Part shown: piece by piece, positions 22,042-33,469 of the stretch | Layout: every line of letters starts with the position of its first letter | Numbering within the stretch: position 1 is the stretch's first letter | Assembly (NCBI GenBank): GCA_917880885.1 | Contig: OU862908.1 | Location: 59,045,819 to 59,109,818 of the forward strand | Length of the DNA stretch: 64,000 nt | Reading direction: 5' to 3' | Source: Limnephilus marmoratus | Lineage: Eukaryota > Arthropoda > Insecta > Trichoptera > Limnephilidae | Made by a program: the position numbers and the translations under genes | Notes under the pieces: model-generated | The model's input: only the letters and a program-made list of their open reading frames with translations | What the model was told of the DNA's origin: nothing | Database searches by the model: none

Positions 22042-22620
22042 AGATCGCTTAGAAATATTTTTAATGCTCTAATTAAAACTGGAAATAGAACACTTATATA
22101 TGAAATACAACACATATATTTGAAATAACAGAGACATTTTTAGATTCGTCAATGTATAAGCCCAGAAAAAAATAAAGTATCAGGTCTATAAAAACTGCTT
22201 TGAAGTTAAAAATCTCATACTTAAGAACCTTTTTTCGGTTAGGGTATTATTGTGTAATGTGAAAAATTAAATTCCTTATAAAATGATCTTAAAACAGGTA
22301 AATATTTGTGCTACAGTCTTAAAATTAGATCGCTTAGAAATATTTTAATGCTTTAAATAAATAAAATTGCAAATAGAAAACGTATATATGAAATACAACA
22401 CATATATTTGAAATAACAGACATTTTTAGATTCGTAAATGTATAAACCCAGAAAAAAATAAAGTATCAGGCCTATAAAAACTGTTCTGAAGTTAAAAATC
22501 TCATACTTAAGAATCTTTTTTCAGTTAAGGTGTTAATTTTAAGGGTTAATTTTGTGTAATGTGAAAAATTAAATTCCTTAGAAAACGATCTTAAAACACG
22601 AAAATATTTGTGCTAGAGTC
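22042..22620 (+). repeat. 285-bp tandem duplication
   Basis: AGATCGCTTAGAAATATTTT starts both units (22042, 22327), and GTGTAATGTGAAAAATTAAA occurs near the end of each. Differences are scattered substitutions and a short insertion in unit 2. Confidence 0.8.
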
Positions 22621-22785
22621 ACGTAAAATAAAATAAAACACGCTTTTTGGCGATGTTTTTTTCTTGAATAAATCAAAACAAGCGGCTGGTGTTAAACGCG
22701 AATTTAAATCTTATCGCCATCTACATAAGGCTACCAGTATAGCACATGCATTCAAACACTCAATATGCATTTATGTTATTTATTT

Positions 22786-22880
22786 TTGGGGTGTTATGCC
22801 GTGTTGCGCTACCTCCTCCTTTAGCCAACGTTTCGGACAGCGTTACAGCAACACGGCATAACACCCCCAAAATAAATAAA
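22786..22880. mobile_element. GGTGTTATGCC foldback repeat, copy 1
   Basis: GTTATTTATTTTTGGGGTGT then TATGCCGTGTTGC on the left is reversed on the right with one or two changes. Between them are GCTACCTCCTCCTTTAGCC and AACGTTTCGGACAGCG. Four further copies lie near 28100, 29838, 40587 and 45425. Confidence 0.75.
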
Positions 22881-22949
22881 AAAATACTTTTGGCGGTGAA
22901 AATCTAAAATCATAATTCAATATTCATTTTTAGGTATTTTAAATTAGCG

Positions 22950-23465
22950 TTTTAGTCGTAAATACCGGTTATTTCAATTGATAACACTGTTACCCAAATG
23001 GGTAGGTACCTAATCTAAAAGTTTGATCCCTAAAAATTCGAACATTTCGAATACTTTTTTGCAATAATGTTTTGTCCATCGCTAGTGATCGCTAGCCACG
23101 GCGAACAGTGAAAAGAGCCGGTTTCGCAAAAGCCGATAGAGGGTAAAACGAAACTTTATGGTGTTGGATTAAGAATGCCCGCGTTATAAATACCTTTAAT
23201 TGATTCAAACTGGAGCGCCGCGGAGAAAGTCCTCAGTCGCCGGTCATTAAATAAATAAAAACGACACATTTTTGTTGCCACATCCCATTGCCGTTTAAGG
23301 AAATTGTCGCGGTAATTGATGCTTCGCTCGTTACGTCAGGCTTATACGCTAATCAATTATTACTACCTGTACCATGATGTTATCAAGGAATATTAAAATA
23401 TAATTAACGCTGCTATGCCTACATAATTGAGTGACTTGTAAAATGTTTTAGTGTAAAGAAGAATT
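22950..23465. other. Repeat-poor stretch, possibly host single-copy DNA
   Basis: About 23090-23350 shows no internal or dispersed repeat and contains several TAATTGA/AATCAATTATT words of the kind bound by homeodomain proteins. That is suggestive only; no gene is seen. Confidence 0.25.
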
Positions 23466-24157
23466 TAGTACTTGTGGGGGCGTGTAAATAGCCCCTGACA
23501 CGAGGGAGTTACTACCCTATGTAAATTAACGAAAATTGAATTCTTCCCTATGTGACACAAAAACAGTCGACCCAGCAATTCCAACCAAAGTGAAACAAAA
23601 CAATACTCACTCAGAGAATGCAGCTCTTGTACGATGTCCAGCACAAAAGACACTTCTTTTCACTCAAAATATCAAGGCGGTATTGCATAATCTTAACAGA
23701 TGTTTCGCACAGCAAGGAAGTTTCAACAAAGAAAAAATAAATCTGCCCATCAATAATATGTGCCAAATCCTATGCACAACAATAATTCAATCATTGGGTG
23801 AACCATTTAATAATGACTGACCAGGAGTGACATCTGTTGGTTTTTACTCACACTCCCGTCGGAAGCAATTGCCTGATTCACAGAGGTAAGGAAACGCATG
23901 AATATACTGAATCTCAAGCCACATAGGTAAATTCAATACAATACAAAAACCACAGATGGCGCCCTCATGGTCTCATAGCATAAATTATTAATTGATTAAG
24001 AAAATGGATCCAAATATATTTATGGCGCGTATCCAGTACTTTTGTTGGGCGAGACATCATTTATTGATTGTTTTGCATTAACTTGATTCTTAAAAAAAAT
24101 TAATTTTTCCATTAGTACCTATCTCTGGAATCGCTACAATTGTATACAATACCTATG

Positions 24158-24888
24158 TAGCCCAGGCAACGAAGGAAAAATAGGGGAAATAATTCATGTA
24201 GAAGTCAATTTTGGCTTAGTTGTAGGGGAAGGTGTCCTTAACAAAATACTAAAAGTACTGGGGGGTGGGGGTGGAGCTAAGGGGGAGGGGGGGGGGGGGT
24301 TTAAAGGTCCCTTTTTTCAGTTTTTCGTTAATAACTCGAAAACTACTGCCTCTAGCGAAAAAGTGTTCAGGTGCTAAATATGCCTCAGCTCATATATGAA
24401 CGGAGCCCCCGTCGAAGACAGCATTGATGACCATGAAAGTTTAGATTTCGACGAAATTTAATATTCAAGGTACATCCTTAAGCACTAATTATTTGATTTT
24501 TTGACAATAAGCATTTCATTTTTACCGACAAACATTTCATTTTTAAAAATTATAACAGTTTTTTTGAAATTTTACATTTCCCCCCCTCCCTATCTCCTTA
24601 AGCATTGATCCTAACAAAAAAATTTATATAACCTTTTTTGTAGAGAATTTTATGTAGGTTATTTAGTACCGGAACACTTTTTCGCTAAAGGCAGTAGTTT
24701 TCGAGTTATTAACGGAAAACTGAAAAAAGGGACCTTTAAACCCCCCCCCCTCTTCCTTAGCTCCACCTCCACCCCCCAGTACTTTTAGTATTTTGTTAAG
24801 GACACCTTCCCCTACAACTGTGCCAAAATTGGCTTCTACATGAATTATTTCCCCTATTTGGTATTTTTTTGTCTTCGTTGTCTGGACT
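24158..24888. mobile_element. 731-bp element with about 210-bp TIRs
   Basis: Left arm from TAGCCCAGGCAACGAAG and right arm (reversed TAGTCCAGACAACGAAG) agree at about 95% through AGGGGAAATAATTCATGTAG, AAGGTGTCCTTAACAAAATA, a G-run and TTAATAACTCGAAAACTACT. The centre (about 24390-24655) is unpaired. ATG abuts both ends, possibly a 3-bp duplication. No coding sequence is present. Confidence 0.75.
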
Positions 24889-24889
24889 A

Positions 24890-25295
24890 ATGTGGAAACC
24901 TATAAATGGTTCAATTATTGTGACTCAATTACTATTATGCTCAGTTATTAATGTAAACTGTTGGTCTCCCAAATAAAATAAAATTTCGAATGTCTGTAAG
25001 TGTGTTTGTGCGTTCCGGTTTCGTTTCAAAATGGTGGCATTATTTTTTTTGTAGCAACTCACAAGAGCGACGTTCAGTAAAGATTATTTTTCCAAATTGA
25101 AATTGTCGTTCCATTTGGACTTTCTTATTCGATTTTTTTCAATATTAGATACCCATGGTATTTACCTGCCTGAAGAAAATTTGAAAAAAGATTTGGCATT
25201 GAGATGCCATCTTTGGACAAATTATATATTCCTTATTTGAAAAAAATAAGCCGCACAAAATATGAGAAATTTTTGTTTTGATTCATTAAATACTA
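24890..25295. other. Unassigned stretch
   Basis: No feature supported. Confidence 0.4.
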
Positions 25296-25566
25296 GTTGG
25301 CTCCCGTCACGCGTTTCATTGCCATATTCAAAGAAGTACATTATTTCTCCCCGAATCACCTTTCCCGTGCGTCACCGTTCCCCTCTCGCGTCCCCTTCCT
25401 AGCTAGATTTATAAATTATTATAGCTTATATGTTATTGTGATGTAAGAGCTATATTATTGCAAAGTTTCTTTAAAATTCATTCAGTAGTTTTGCAAAAAG
25501 TGTGAAAGAGTAACAAATACACATACATCCAAACAAACTTTCGCGTTTATAATGTTATTTAGAAGG
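25296..25566 (+). repeat. Decayed copy of the pyrimidine-rich class
   Basis: TACTAGTTGGCTCCCGTCAC and GAAGTACATTATTTCTCCCC are followed by a short CCGTTCCCCTCTCGCG tract. The remainder (TTCAGTAGTTTTGCAAAAAG, ACACATACATCC) resembles the ends of common insect dispersed repeats. Confidence 0.5.
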
Positions 25567-25927
25567 GTAAATTAAAAACATATTTTTTTTGAAGCGAGTT
25601 TTAACTGTTAGCAGAACTATTGAACTAAAGTTTGAACTATTAGTTTTGATCATAAAACTATTTTTTTACAATTCTGTGAGAGTTGCATTTCGTAATTGAA
25701 ACCCTACGAAACTTTGCACAACTGAAAACTCAAGAACCGTTTCCGTGAATTATCATTTTGGATAAATTGATGGTAGAAGAGTTTTTTGGTAACAACTTTA
25801 GAAAAAATGAACATTTTCATGCCGCACGCCGGGATTTGAAGCGTGATTTACTAATTCGAAATATACTTCCTTCTATTGGCATTTGACTTTTGGGCACACC
25901 TAGTCATAAACGTCGCATGTTGTGTGC

Positions 25928-26835
25928 CAGGGGTCACCAATTACTTTCATTGGGGGTCCGTTTTTTAAAATAACATGACCGTCGCGGTCCGGAAGGGAAA
26001 AAGCCCTCCCCCCAATAGAACCATAAAACGAATGGGTTCCAGAACATTATTTTATTAAATAATAAACAGTGTTATGAATAACGAAGAATACCAAAGTTTT
26101 TTTACAATATTAATGGGAAAAATGACATTTTTTGCATTGGACTACCCGTTCGAGGTTTGGACTAAAGTTTGTGCAGGCTATTGTCATTAAATCTCGGAGA
26201 TGTTCATCGGTATGTCTGCTCCGGAATCGATTTTTAATGAAGTTCATCTTGGAAAATGCTGCTTCACAAACATACGTTGACCCAAACAAAGTGAAAAATT
26301 TCAAGGCATTTTTTTTAAATTCTGGGTATTTAAAAATTTTATCCAAAACTCTTGACAAGAAACTTCACGTTTTTCGTGTTTTAAGACTATATTTTCTTAG
26401 AAATCGATCATTTCCATCTGGAAAGCAACTTCATTACTATCGAAAATATTTGCAGCTTCATTGATGTAGAGAGTAAATGTTACTGAGGATGTCGACGACA
26501 TTCCCAATTTTCTTAAAATCCGTAATAAAAAAAGATCCTTAATGAACGTCTTGTATTGGCCGACGTCAAGCTCGGTGTCACTGCTGATTCTTTTTAAATT
26601 AGGGAAGTGCAGGCGTTCAATATCAAGATCGATGTTGAAGCGAGGACCGACGATCTTGCGCTCTGCGCCCGCCCATCCGTTGACGAATCGACGGCAGCAA
26701 AGACAAAGCGCGGGAAAAATTATCAAATTACGAATTCAAGTTACATGTAAATATTTTGTATTGTTAACACACGGTCCGCACAAAATAGGTCGGCGGTCCA
26801 GATCCAGACCGCGGTCCGCCATTTGGTGACCTCTG
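25928..26835. mobile_element. Internally deleted hAT element
   Basis: CAGGGGTCACCAA at 25928 pairs with CAGAGGTCACCAA reversed at 26835, and the sub-terminal GGTCCG/CGGACC words also mirror. The flanking 8-mers TTGTGTGC (25920-25927) and TGGTATGC (26836-26843) agree at 6 of 8 positions, as expected for an aged hAT target duplication. A CAG terminus, 8-bp duplication and the hAT dimerisation domain inside make the assignment firm. At 908 bp it cannot encode a full transposase. Confidence 0.85.
26110..26726 (-). pseudogene. hAT transposase C-terminal relic
   Basis: On the minus strand the first frame carries HFPNLKRISSDTELDVGQYK and NEAANIFDSNEVAFQMEMID. After a stop at 26397 and a frameshift, the second reads FGSTYVCEAAFSKMNFIKNR, then RSRHTDEHLRDLM. 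The latter is the hAT dimerisation block (FGSTY.CE..FS.M...K...R..LTDEHL). The order is that of ZBED/GTF2IRD2-like hAT transposases. The DNA-binding and catalytic DDE parts are gone, and a stretch between the two conserved pieces is scrambled. Confidence 0.85.
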
Positions 26836-27059
26836 TGGTATGCTTTCCAAGCTGCTAGTTACTATTTTTCCGGATTCGAAAAAAGGTGAGAGTGTTATTT
26901 ATATGTATTTTTTTATTTATTTATTTACTCTTGTACTCGTCCATGGGCATTTTTTTACATAAGGTTTAATAATTTAAAAGGAGTAATAAGTAATACACAA
27001 CGGTTGCAAAAATATACTTTCTGGGGTTTTCAATTGGATAAAATTAAAAATATGTGTTA

Positions 27060-27262
27060 TAACTAGCAAGTACCCGGCATGCGTTGCAATGCCACTCAAA
27101 GGAAGAAATTGTTTCTCCCTGCGTATCCCTTTCCACGCGTCCCCGTTTCCGTTCCCATTACCCTCCCGCGTTCCTCTCCCCCCTTCCACGTTCCCCTTCT
27201 ATTTTCCCCGCCTTCCCAACTTCTCCGATCCCCCTCCCGTAAACACCCCTCCTTCGTTCCCC
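27060..27262 (+). repeat. Pyrimidine-rich dispersed repeat, truncated copy
   Basis: ACTAGCAAGTACCCGGCATG and GTTGCAATGCCACTC, then GAAGAAATTGTTTCTCCCTG and a CCTTCCCC-like tract to about 27260. The 3' half seen in copy 1 is missing. Proline-rich frames here are not genes. Confidence 0.65.
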
Positions 27263-27397
27263 TTCCTTGCTGTTAAACTATATGAAATACACACATTTTT
27301 CAAAGAATTCGCTCGCCATCTATTGTATTTAAATAAATAAATAATTATTTTAATTACATAACGCCGTAACTCACCATTATATAGCATAGGAAGTATA

Positions 27398-27694
27398 TAC
27401 AGAATATACTCATACACCATTATACACAGAAACCTTCGAGTGCGGCGCATAACAAATCACCAAAGTTTAATCGCAAGCGGATTAATGGCATTGGCAAAAT
27501 GTACAGAATACACTCGTAGAAACCTTCGCGGATGTGCGCACAACTAATCGCCAACATTTCATCGCAATCGGATAAATGGCATTAAAAATATCTACAGAAT
27601 ATACTCGTACACATACAGAAACCTTCGCGGGCGTGCGCACAATAAATCACCAAAATTTCATCGCAATAAGATGAATGGTATAGGAAATAATAAG
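27398..27694 (+). repeat. Three-unit tandem repeat (about 91-104 bp)
   Basis: TACAGAATA starts units at 27398, 27502 and 27593. Each contains AGAAACCTTCGCGG-like, GTGCGCACAA-like and TTTCATCGCAATCGGAT-like words. Length differences lie between the first two words. Confidence 0.7.
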
Positions 27695-27699
27695 GTACA

Positions 27700-28095
27700 A
27701 GGAAAGAAACATTCATTTTTATGTATACCTACGCATATCTACGCGTAGATAATAATAATAAACTGAAAATTTCAGAGATAATATTTCGAAAACAAAATGT
27801 TTAGATATGTGTTAAACATGGAATTCCTTATGTCAAAAAGTCAATATGATATATGTTTGCTAAACTACGAGTATGTAGGTGAGGATTTGGCAAGTATGCT
27901 TCACAATTTATTTGTGAAGGTTGTTTAGTTAATTAGTTAATGTTAGAAATTTTTATGGATGGTAGGAAAAAATGAAGCAGAAAACTTACTAAAGGCAGGA
28001 TAATGATTTTATGTAAAATAAATAAAAAATAAAAAGCTGCAAAATAGAAACAGTAATAAAAAAAAATCTAAATAACTAAACAAATAATACCTCTT
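27700..28095. other. Unassigned AT-rich stretch
   Basis: No feature supported. Confidence 0.4.
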
Positions 28096-28099
28096 TTTT

Positions 28100-28241
28100 C
28101 ATTATTTGTTTTTGGGGTGTCACATGTGACTTTACCGGATCTGCATGATCTGCCCTGATGATGAACACTGCAACGATGTCCAAAACGTTGGCTAAAGAAG
28201 AAGGTAGCGCAACACGGCATAACACCCCAAAAACAAATAAC
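28100..28241. mobile_element. GGTGTTATGCC foldback repeat, copy 2
   Basis: TTATTTGTTTTTGGGGTGT at the left and its exact reverse complement at the right. The right half holds GATCTGCCCTGATGATGAAC, GTCCAAAACGTTGGC and GGTAGCGCAACACGGC; the left half has diverged (GTCACATGTGAC). Confidence 0.75.
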
Positions 28242-28244
28242 GAA

Positions 28245-28668
28245 AATGATTTTGGCCGTGAAATCTTAAAACGTATCCAAATAATACCTCCTCTCATACA
28301 CACAAGCATTGGCCTATTATGGGAGAACATTAAATTTTTTTAATTAATAATAATAAAAAAAAATAAATAAATAGTAAATAGACTAACTACCCCAGTTAGA
28401 CTCGAGAATAATTCTCCACTAATCGGGAATTAAATTAGTTAATTAAGATTGTTTTATATTATTTTATGATATTGTGTCTTTTAGTATAAAAAAATAAAAA
28501 CATATGTAAGTTTAAAAAAAATGATGAATCTTGTCCACATTCAACTTTCACCGATTGTAATTATGAAGGGTTTTTAATAATTTTATCAAGAAATCAAGAT
28601 ACTGAGCATAAAACACTGCTGTCACTTAAAGATTGTCAATGCAGTGACCTTGTGACTTGACATGTGTA
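28245..28668. other. Unassigned AT-rich stretch
   Basis: No feature supported. Confidence 0.4.
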
Positions 28669-28669
28669 G

Positions 28670-28762
28670 GTAGGGGACCAGGTGTGGTAACAGGAATACT
28701 TCCTAGCCCATCCGCCCGGCAAGCGGACGATCTGGATTTAAGTTCTGATGGCAACTGAAATC
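28670..28762 (+). repeat. tRNA-like SINE head
   Basis: GTCCGCCCGGCAAGCGGAC-like pairing (28711-28727) would make an anticodon-type stem, and GATCTGGATTTAAGTTCTGA resembles a T-arm with B box. The acceptor stem is not convincing. Confidence 0.4.
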
Positions 28763-29235
28763 ATTTCACACTTCTTCGTGATTTTCTATTACTTTGTTTA
28801 ATCTTAATTAATATTATTTCAGTGTACCTATCTACGAATTCAAGATCGTGAATTAAATATTTATACGGAGCAAACCGTGGTAATCCGGCGTGATGATATA
28901 TTCCCGTAAGTAAATAAACACTGCCGATAAGGTTTCTTGTATGGATCCCTCGCAGATATCGCATAGAAGAACCAGTCATGACGCGGCCGGCATTATCAAT
29001 TATGCTGAATGCGAAGTTATAGGGTATATGTCGGTATATATGCCTATAAGGGTCCAGATCTAAAATGGTTTACAATGACATGCAATATGGGCGCTTTTGG
29101 TTCGCGACCATGTTGTTCGTCGGGACGGTGGTGTAGCCGGGCTGGCTTAAAACAGTAATGTTTTTATATTTAAATATTGAAGACAATGTTAACGACATTT
29201 GAAATATTTGAAACAGAAAATCAGAAAAAGATTCG

Positions 29236-29315
29236 GTCGCATCTAAGAATTGAACATATGATTTAGTCTTGCCGGGGCTCTGCTCTAACCACTGAGCTAA
29301 TTCGGTCGTATTTAA
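29236..29315 (-). repeat. tRNA-like SINE head or tRNA pseudogene
   Basis: On the minus strand GAATTAGCTCAGTGGTTAGA is a near-canonical A box and D arm, and ATGTTCAATTCTTAG a weakened B box region. The outer 5' and 3' bases do not pair as an acceptor stem, so a functional tRNA is unlikely. Confidence 0.5.
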
Positions 29316-29837
29316 ATGTGTCATGCTTCGACCAAGAACCACTAAAATTATCGTCATTATTCGCTGCTGTCCTTTATCAACGATTGCAAGATTCTTCCCG
29401 AACTAAATGCAATCTAGATAGAGTCTTGGATAAACATATCCACTTTTCTTTTAATGTGCGACATCTTGTGACTTTTCTACGAGTCAAGTATGAATATATG
29501 TTTATTTATTTTTGGAATAACTTTATGGCTAAAATCTCAAATTACATTGTTTCATCATTAAACACAATATTAGCGACTTTCAAAAGAAAATTTGAAACAG
29601 AAAAATTATAAAAATATTCTAATTTGCGCATTAAAATATTTTATCTGAAATCATACACAGCAAGGAATCTTTCGTTTGTCTGGATTTGATTTTGAAGCAT
29701 ATAAAAAAACTATTTGTGAGTTTTGGCTTGCGGAAATTTGTACGACTTTTTTCAGTTCTTTCGCAATGTGATTTCAATCACGTTCTACAGAGATTCATTT
29801 TTAGATTTTCAGGCCAAGCCAAAAGTGTTTTCGTTAT

Positions 29838-29945
29838 CTGTTTTTGGGGTGTTATGCCGTGTTGCGCTACCTCCTTCTTTAGCCTACGTTTCTGACAGCG
29901 TTGCAGTATCCATCATCAGGGCAGATCCGGCAGATATGATGGACA
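29838..29945 (-). mobile_element. GGTGTTATGCC repeat, one-ended copy 3
   Basis: Carries GTTTTTGGGGTGTTATGCC, GCGCTACCTCCTTCTTTAGC, TTTCTGACAGCG and CCATCATCAGGGCAGATCCG. The mirrored second arm is absent. On the minus strand CTGATGA and GAAA flank a short possible stem. Confidence 0.7.
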
Positions 29946-30153
29946 ATATTATTTGAGTTTATAAAGAATATTATTTGAGTTTGTATCTTTTGTTCTTTGA
30001 TCTCTGTCGAAGGCAGGTGGAGAACTAATATACAATAATAACTTTAAAATGATTGATGTATATATATTAAATCCGTTGTTAAAATGGGCTGAAACCGAAA
30101 CCAAACAAAAATGTTTTTAGACACGAATTTCTAATTATAATGTTGCATATTCA

Positions 30154-30690
30154 CTATATTTTTTCAAGTTTTATGTAGCTCCTACAATACATCTTGAACT
30201 TTCCTATTGGTGTGGACTTTAAAGTTTCTGGTAGTGTGTTGTATAACTTCATTCCCTTGTACAGTAAACTGTTCTGCGTATTCGCTTTGTCCTTTTTTGT
30301 GGCCTAATTTCCTTGCACGTCCTTGTGTTATATCTGTGAATGTCCTTGTTGTATACAATTTTATTTGAGAAGTATTTTGGTAACACGTTGTTCAATATTT
30401 TGTGGATAAATACCATCGTGTTCAAGGTCAGCATCTGTTTCACGGTTAACCAATTTAGTTCCTTTAACATTTTAATTTATTTTGAAAATCTATTTCGTCG
30501 AAGTATTATTCTTATTGCCCTGTTTTGGAGAATTTGTAACTTATTTTGTTCTCTTTCGTTACATAGGAAAAGTATACTCGAGCTGTAGTTGAAGTGTGGA
30601 GCAATAATTGAATTATAAATGGTGATTGCAGTTTTTCTAGAAATTTTTGGCCGTATTCTTCCAAAAAAGATATCTTTTATGAATAACTTA
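30154..30690 (-). pseudogene. Jockey/CR1-like retrotransposon C-terminal relic
   Basis: The minus strand reads IIAPHFNYSSSILFLC, LQILQNRAIRIIL, then after a stop LKELNWLTVKQ, FIHKILNNVLPKY, DIHRYNTR, and after a frameshift NSLLYKGMKLYNTLPETLK to a stop at 30154. This matches the region after the reverse transcriptase core in Jockey/CR1-like elements (I.P...Y.S....L...LQN.A.R.I...L..L.WL.V..R). No catalytic motif remains. Confidence 0.8.
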
Positions 30691-31030
30691 TTGAATGGGT
30701 TGCGGTAAGTATGAGATTGAGTACTTTCTTAATTGTGCAGGGATTTTACATGCACTTGGTAAAGTTAGTAATAAAACCTATTTATTTTTTCACGAATAAC
30801 CTCAACATCAAATTACAATAATTTATTAAGGAAACATTGCAAGAGTTTGGTAAAATGTGACTGAAGAAAAAATAAATGCAATGAAAGTGTTACCACATTT
30901 TAAAAAGCATTTCTAATTTCCGAACATTATGTTATACGAAAAAATAGTAAAACGAAAGCTTATCAAACTGAAGCATTTTGAAAATACGTATTTGCTGACA
31001 AAAGACAGAAGGTGACCATCATGGCAGATG

Positions 31031-31460
31031 ATTCTCCGAAAAGTAGAGAGAGTAGTTTGACCGCAACAAAACGTCTCTTTCGTGGACTGCCGTTCCGAGG
31101 GTTCACGGGTCAATAAGTTGTACAATTTCCAAAGGAGAACAGCCCATGCTTTTTCCCATGCTCATTTTCCATAAAAGAAGAAATGAATGAACTAATTTAG
31201 TAAAAAGTTTCCACTCAAAGCGTAACAACACGAAAAAGCTAAACCATTCTCCGAAAAGAAGAGAGAGTAGTTTGACCACAACAAAACGTCTCTTTCATGG
31301 ACTGCCGTTCCGAGGGTTCACAGGTCAATAAGTTGTACGATTTCCAAAGGAGAGCAGCCCATGCTTTTCGCATGCTCATTTTCCATAAAAGAAGAAATGA
31401 ATGAACTAATTTAGTAAAAAATTTCCATTCAAAGCGTGACAACACGAAAAAGCTAAACCA
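31031..31460 (+). repeat. 215-bp tandem duplication
   Basis: ATTCTCCGAAAAG begins units at 31031 and 31246. The units match at about 95% through TTGACC.CAACAAAACGTCTC, GTTCCGAGGGTTCAC and AAAGAAGAAATGAATGAAC-like words. The repeated minus-strand peptide EPSERQS.KETFCCGQTTLS matches no family I recognise. Confidence 0.85.
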
Positions 31461-31511
31461 TAACATAGATAAACATTTAGGTGTTATAAAAAATATGATT
31501 TTTTTAAATGT

Positions 31512-31858
31512 GAGAATACTGCACATGAGTCCCAACTGCTCCCGTCTGGAGCCAGTCAGACTATGGCATCCCCATTCCCCAATTGGGGTAAATTGTGAGT
31601 CCGAAGGTAGTGGGAAGGGAAATGTGGGGAAGTACCTGGATATTCAAATCTGGTCACCAAACATGGCCAAGCAAAGTTTCAATTCTTAATGGTGGTCTTA
31701 CACCAAGGCGATACTAATAGTATCTTCGATTCTGGAGGGTGCCGCAGGTATATTATTTTAAATGAATAAATTGTAAAATAACACAAATAAATCAACACAA
31801 ATAAATCTTCAGATTGCTAGTGGAGAGTCATATCCCTCGACTACGGAGCCCGTCAAAA
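31512..31858 (-). repeat. SINE family S, copy b
   Basis: Minus-strand head GGCTCCGTAGTCGAGGGATA; the tail on the plus strand reads AGTCCCAACTGCTCCCGTCT and CCCCAATTGGGG. Body words TCTGGTCACCAAACATGGCC agree with copy a. Confidence 0.7.
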
Positions 31859-32079
31859 CCGCATTGCCAATAATATTATTCTGACAAACCTGTTCTGATT
31901 CTATTTAATAAGTCTGCAGGATGTTTTTAATTAAACGCATTAATTTATGACAATTTATTGGAATAACTTATGACATATTAAATAGTACCCACCACTTTGA
32001 TATTAACAATTTGGAGAAGAACATAATATCAATAAATCAAACGAAATATGAAACAGAATAATATACATAAAATATGAAA

Positions 32080-32166
32080 CGATACCGTTGCAACTGAGAA
32101 TCGAACCCAGGACGCAGTAATAACAAGCGTTTAGTGTCTGACCGGTGGTCTCGGGTATCTACTACG
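32080..32166 (-). repeat. tRNA-like SINE head
   Basis: The minus strand carries CTGGGTTCGATTCTCAG (a strong B box) and GACCACCGGTCAGACAC upstream. The A box is degenerate. Confidence 0.45.
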
Positions 32167-32263
32167 TCTTACGATGGAGTCGAACTTGATTTATATTGTT
32201 GATTTTGCAGATTTCCGTTAATTTTTCGTGGGTGGAGAAGGATGGGTTAGGCAGGCACAAGAA

Positions 32264-32719
<456 letters not shown>

Positions 32720-32759
32720 AATACAACACAGAGGACAGAGGACAGAGGATAGAGGACCC

Positions 32760-33465
32760 CAAAATCAGCAGCAACGGCTGATGAAAACAAGACACGACAG
32801 ATAAAAATACGTGTTAATTTATTGATGGGTTCCACAGATAAACTTTTACAAACTCAACAAAATATTGAAGAAAAACTTCATCTCCTTCGAACAATCAACT
32901 GCACCCCTGCCTCGTTGCTCGCCCATTTGTTAGGAGGCTTTGTGGGGAAATCATAAAGTACAATTAGGAGTTAGCTTGCTCTGACATCCCTAGCGCTAAA
33001 GCTAAAGTCTATAGAGCCTGCCCGCCGGTGCAGTGTGCCTGGTCCCGGAGAAAGCTCAAAGGATTACACGCCACATGTCATAGATGATTTTACCGGGGCT
33101 ATTTCCACTGCGATTTTTTTTCCAGATAAATTGCTGGGATGGTGCAGTGGGTGGTTGACTTATCACTAATGTAAAACAAACAGGAATAAATATAATAAAT
33201 GAGAATGTTTTATTTACATATTATTATTTGCGTGAAAGAGTTAATAATAAGCCGCATTAATACTTTGGCAGGTAGAAGGAACAGATCAAAAAGCAAGAGA
33301 CTTGAACTGAAGCCAATGTTACAAAGCCCTGTAATTAAGAGAATCTGATAGATAATACAAATTGACAAACAGTTTATTTTGGCTCGTACAAGAGGTAAAT
33401 ATTTGAACAAGAGTAAAAGATAGAATAATAGAAACAAAAATCATATTACAATGTTACGTAGCACC
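32760..33465. other. Unassigned stretch
   Basis: About 32880-33150 is GC-richer than its surroundings but has no supported ORF, repeat or splice-bounded exon. Confidence 0.35.
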
Positions 33466-33469
33466 TTAT

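Larger units (their letters stand above)
21373..23918. mobile_element. Long inverted duplication (about 450-bp arms)
   Basis: Left arm 21373-21822 and right arm 23471-23918 are reverse complements at about 85-90% by eye, with small indels. Landmarks are GACTTGAGATTCAGTATATT at the outer end and CGTGTCAGGGGCTATTTACA at the inner end. The 1.65-kb interior holds a 285-bp tandem duplication (22042-22620) and a small foldback (22786-22880). Frames in the arms (21303-21542 plus; 23465-23653 minus) are equivalent to each other but match no known protein. It may be a TIR transposon or an inverted duplication. Confidence 0.65.

Noticed and set aside
26132..26464. 110-residue plus-strand ORF
   Set aside because: Antisense shadow of the hAT transposase relic, whose motifs are unambiguous on the minus strand.
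27398..27694. Possible CRISPR-like array (also considered at 41360-41648)
   Set aside because: Units are adjacent tandem repeats without unique spacers, in a eukaryotic context.
29236..29315. Functional tRNA gene
   Set aside because: Good A box but weakened B box and no acceptor stem pairing; more likely a SINE head. The same holds for 34916-34992 and 32080-32166.
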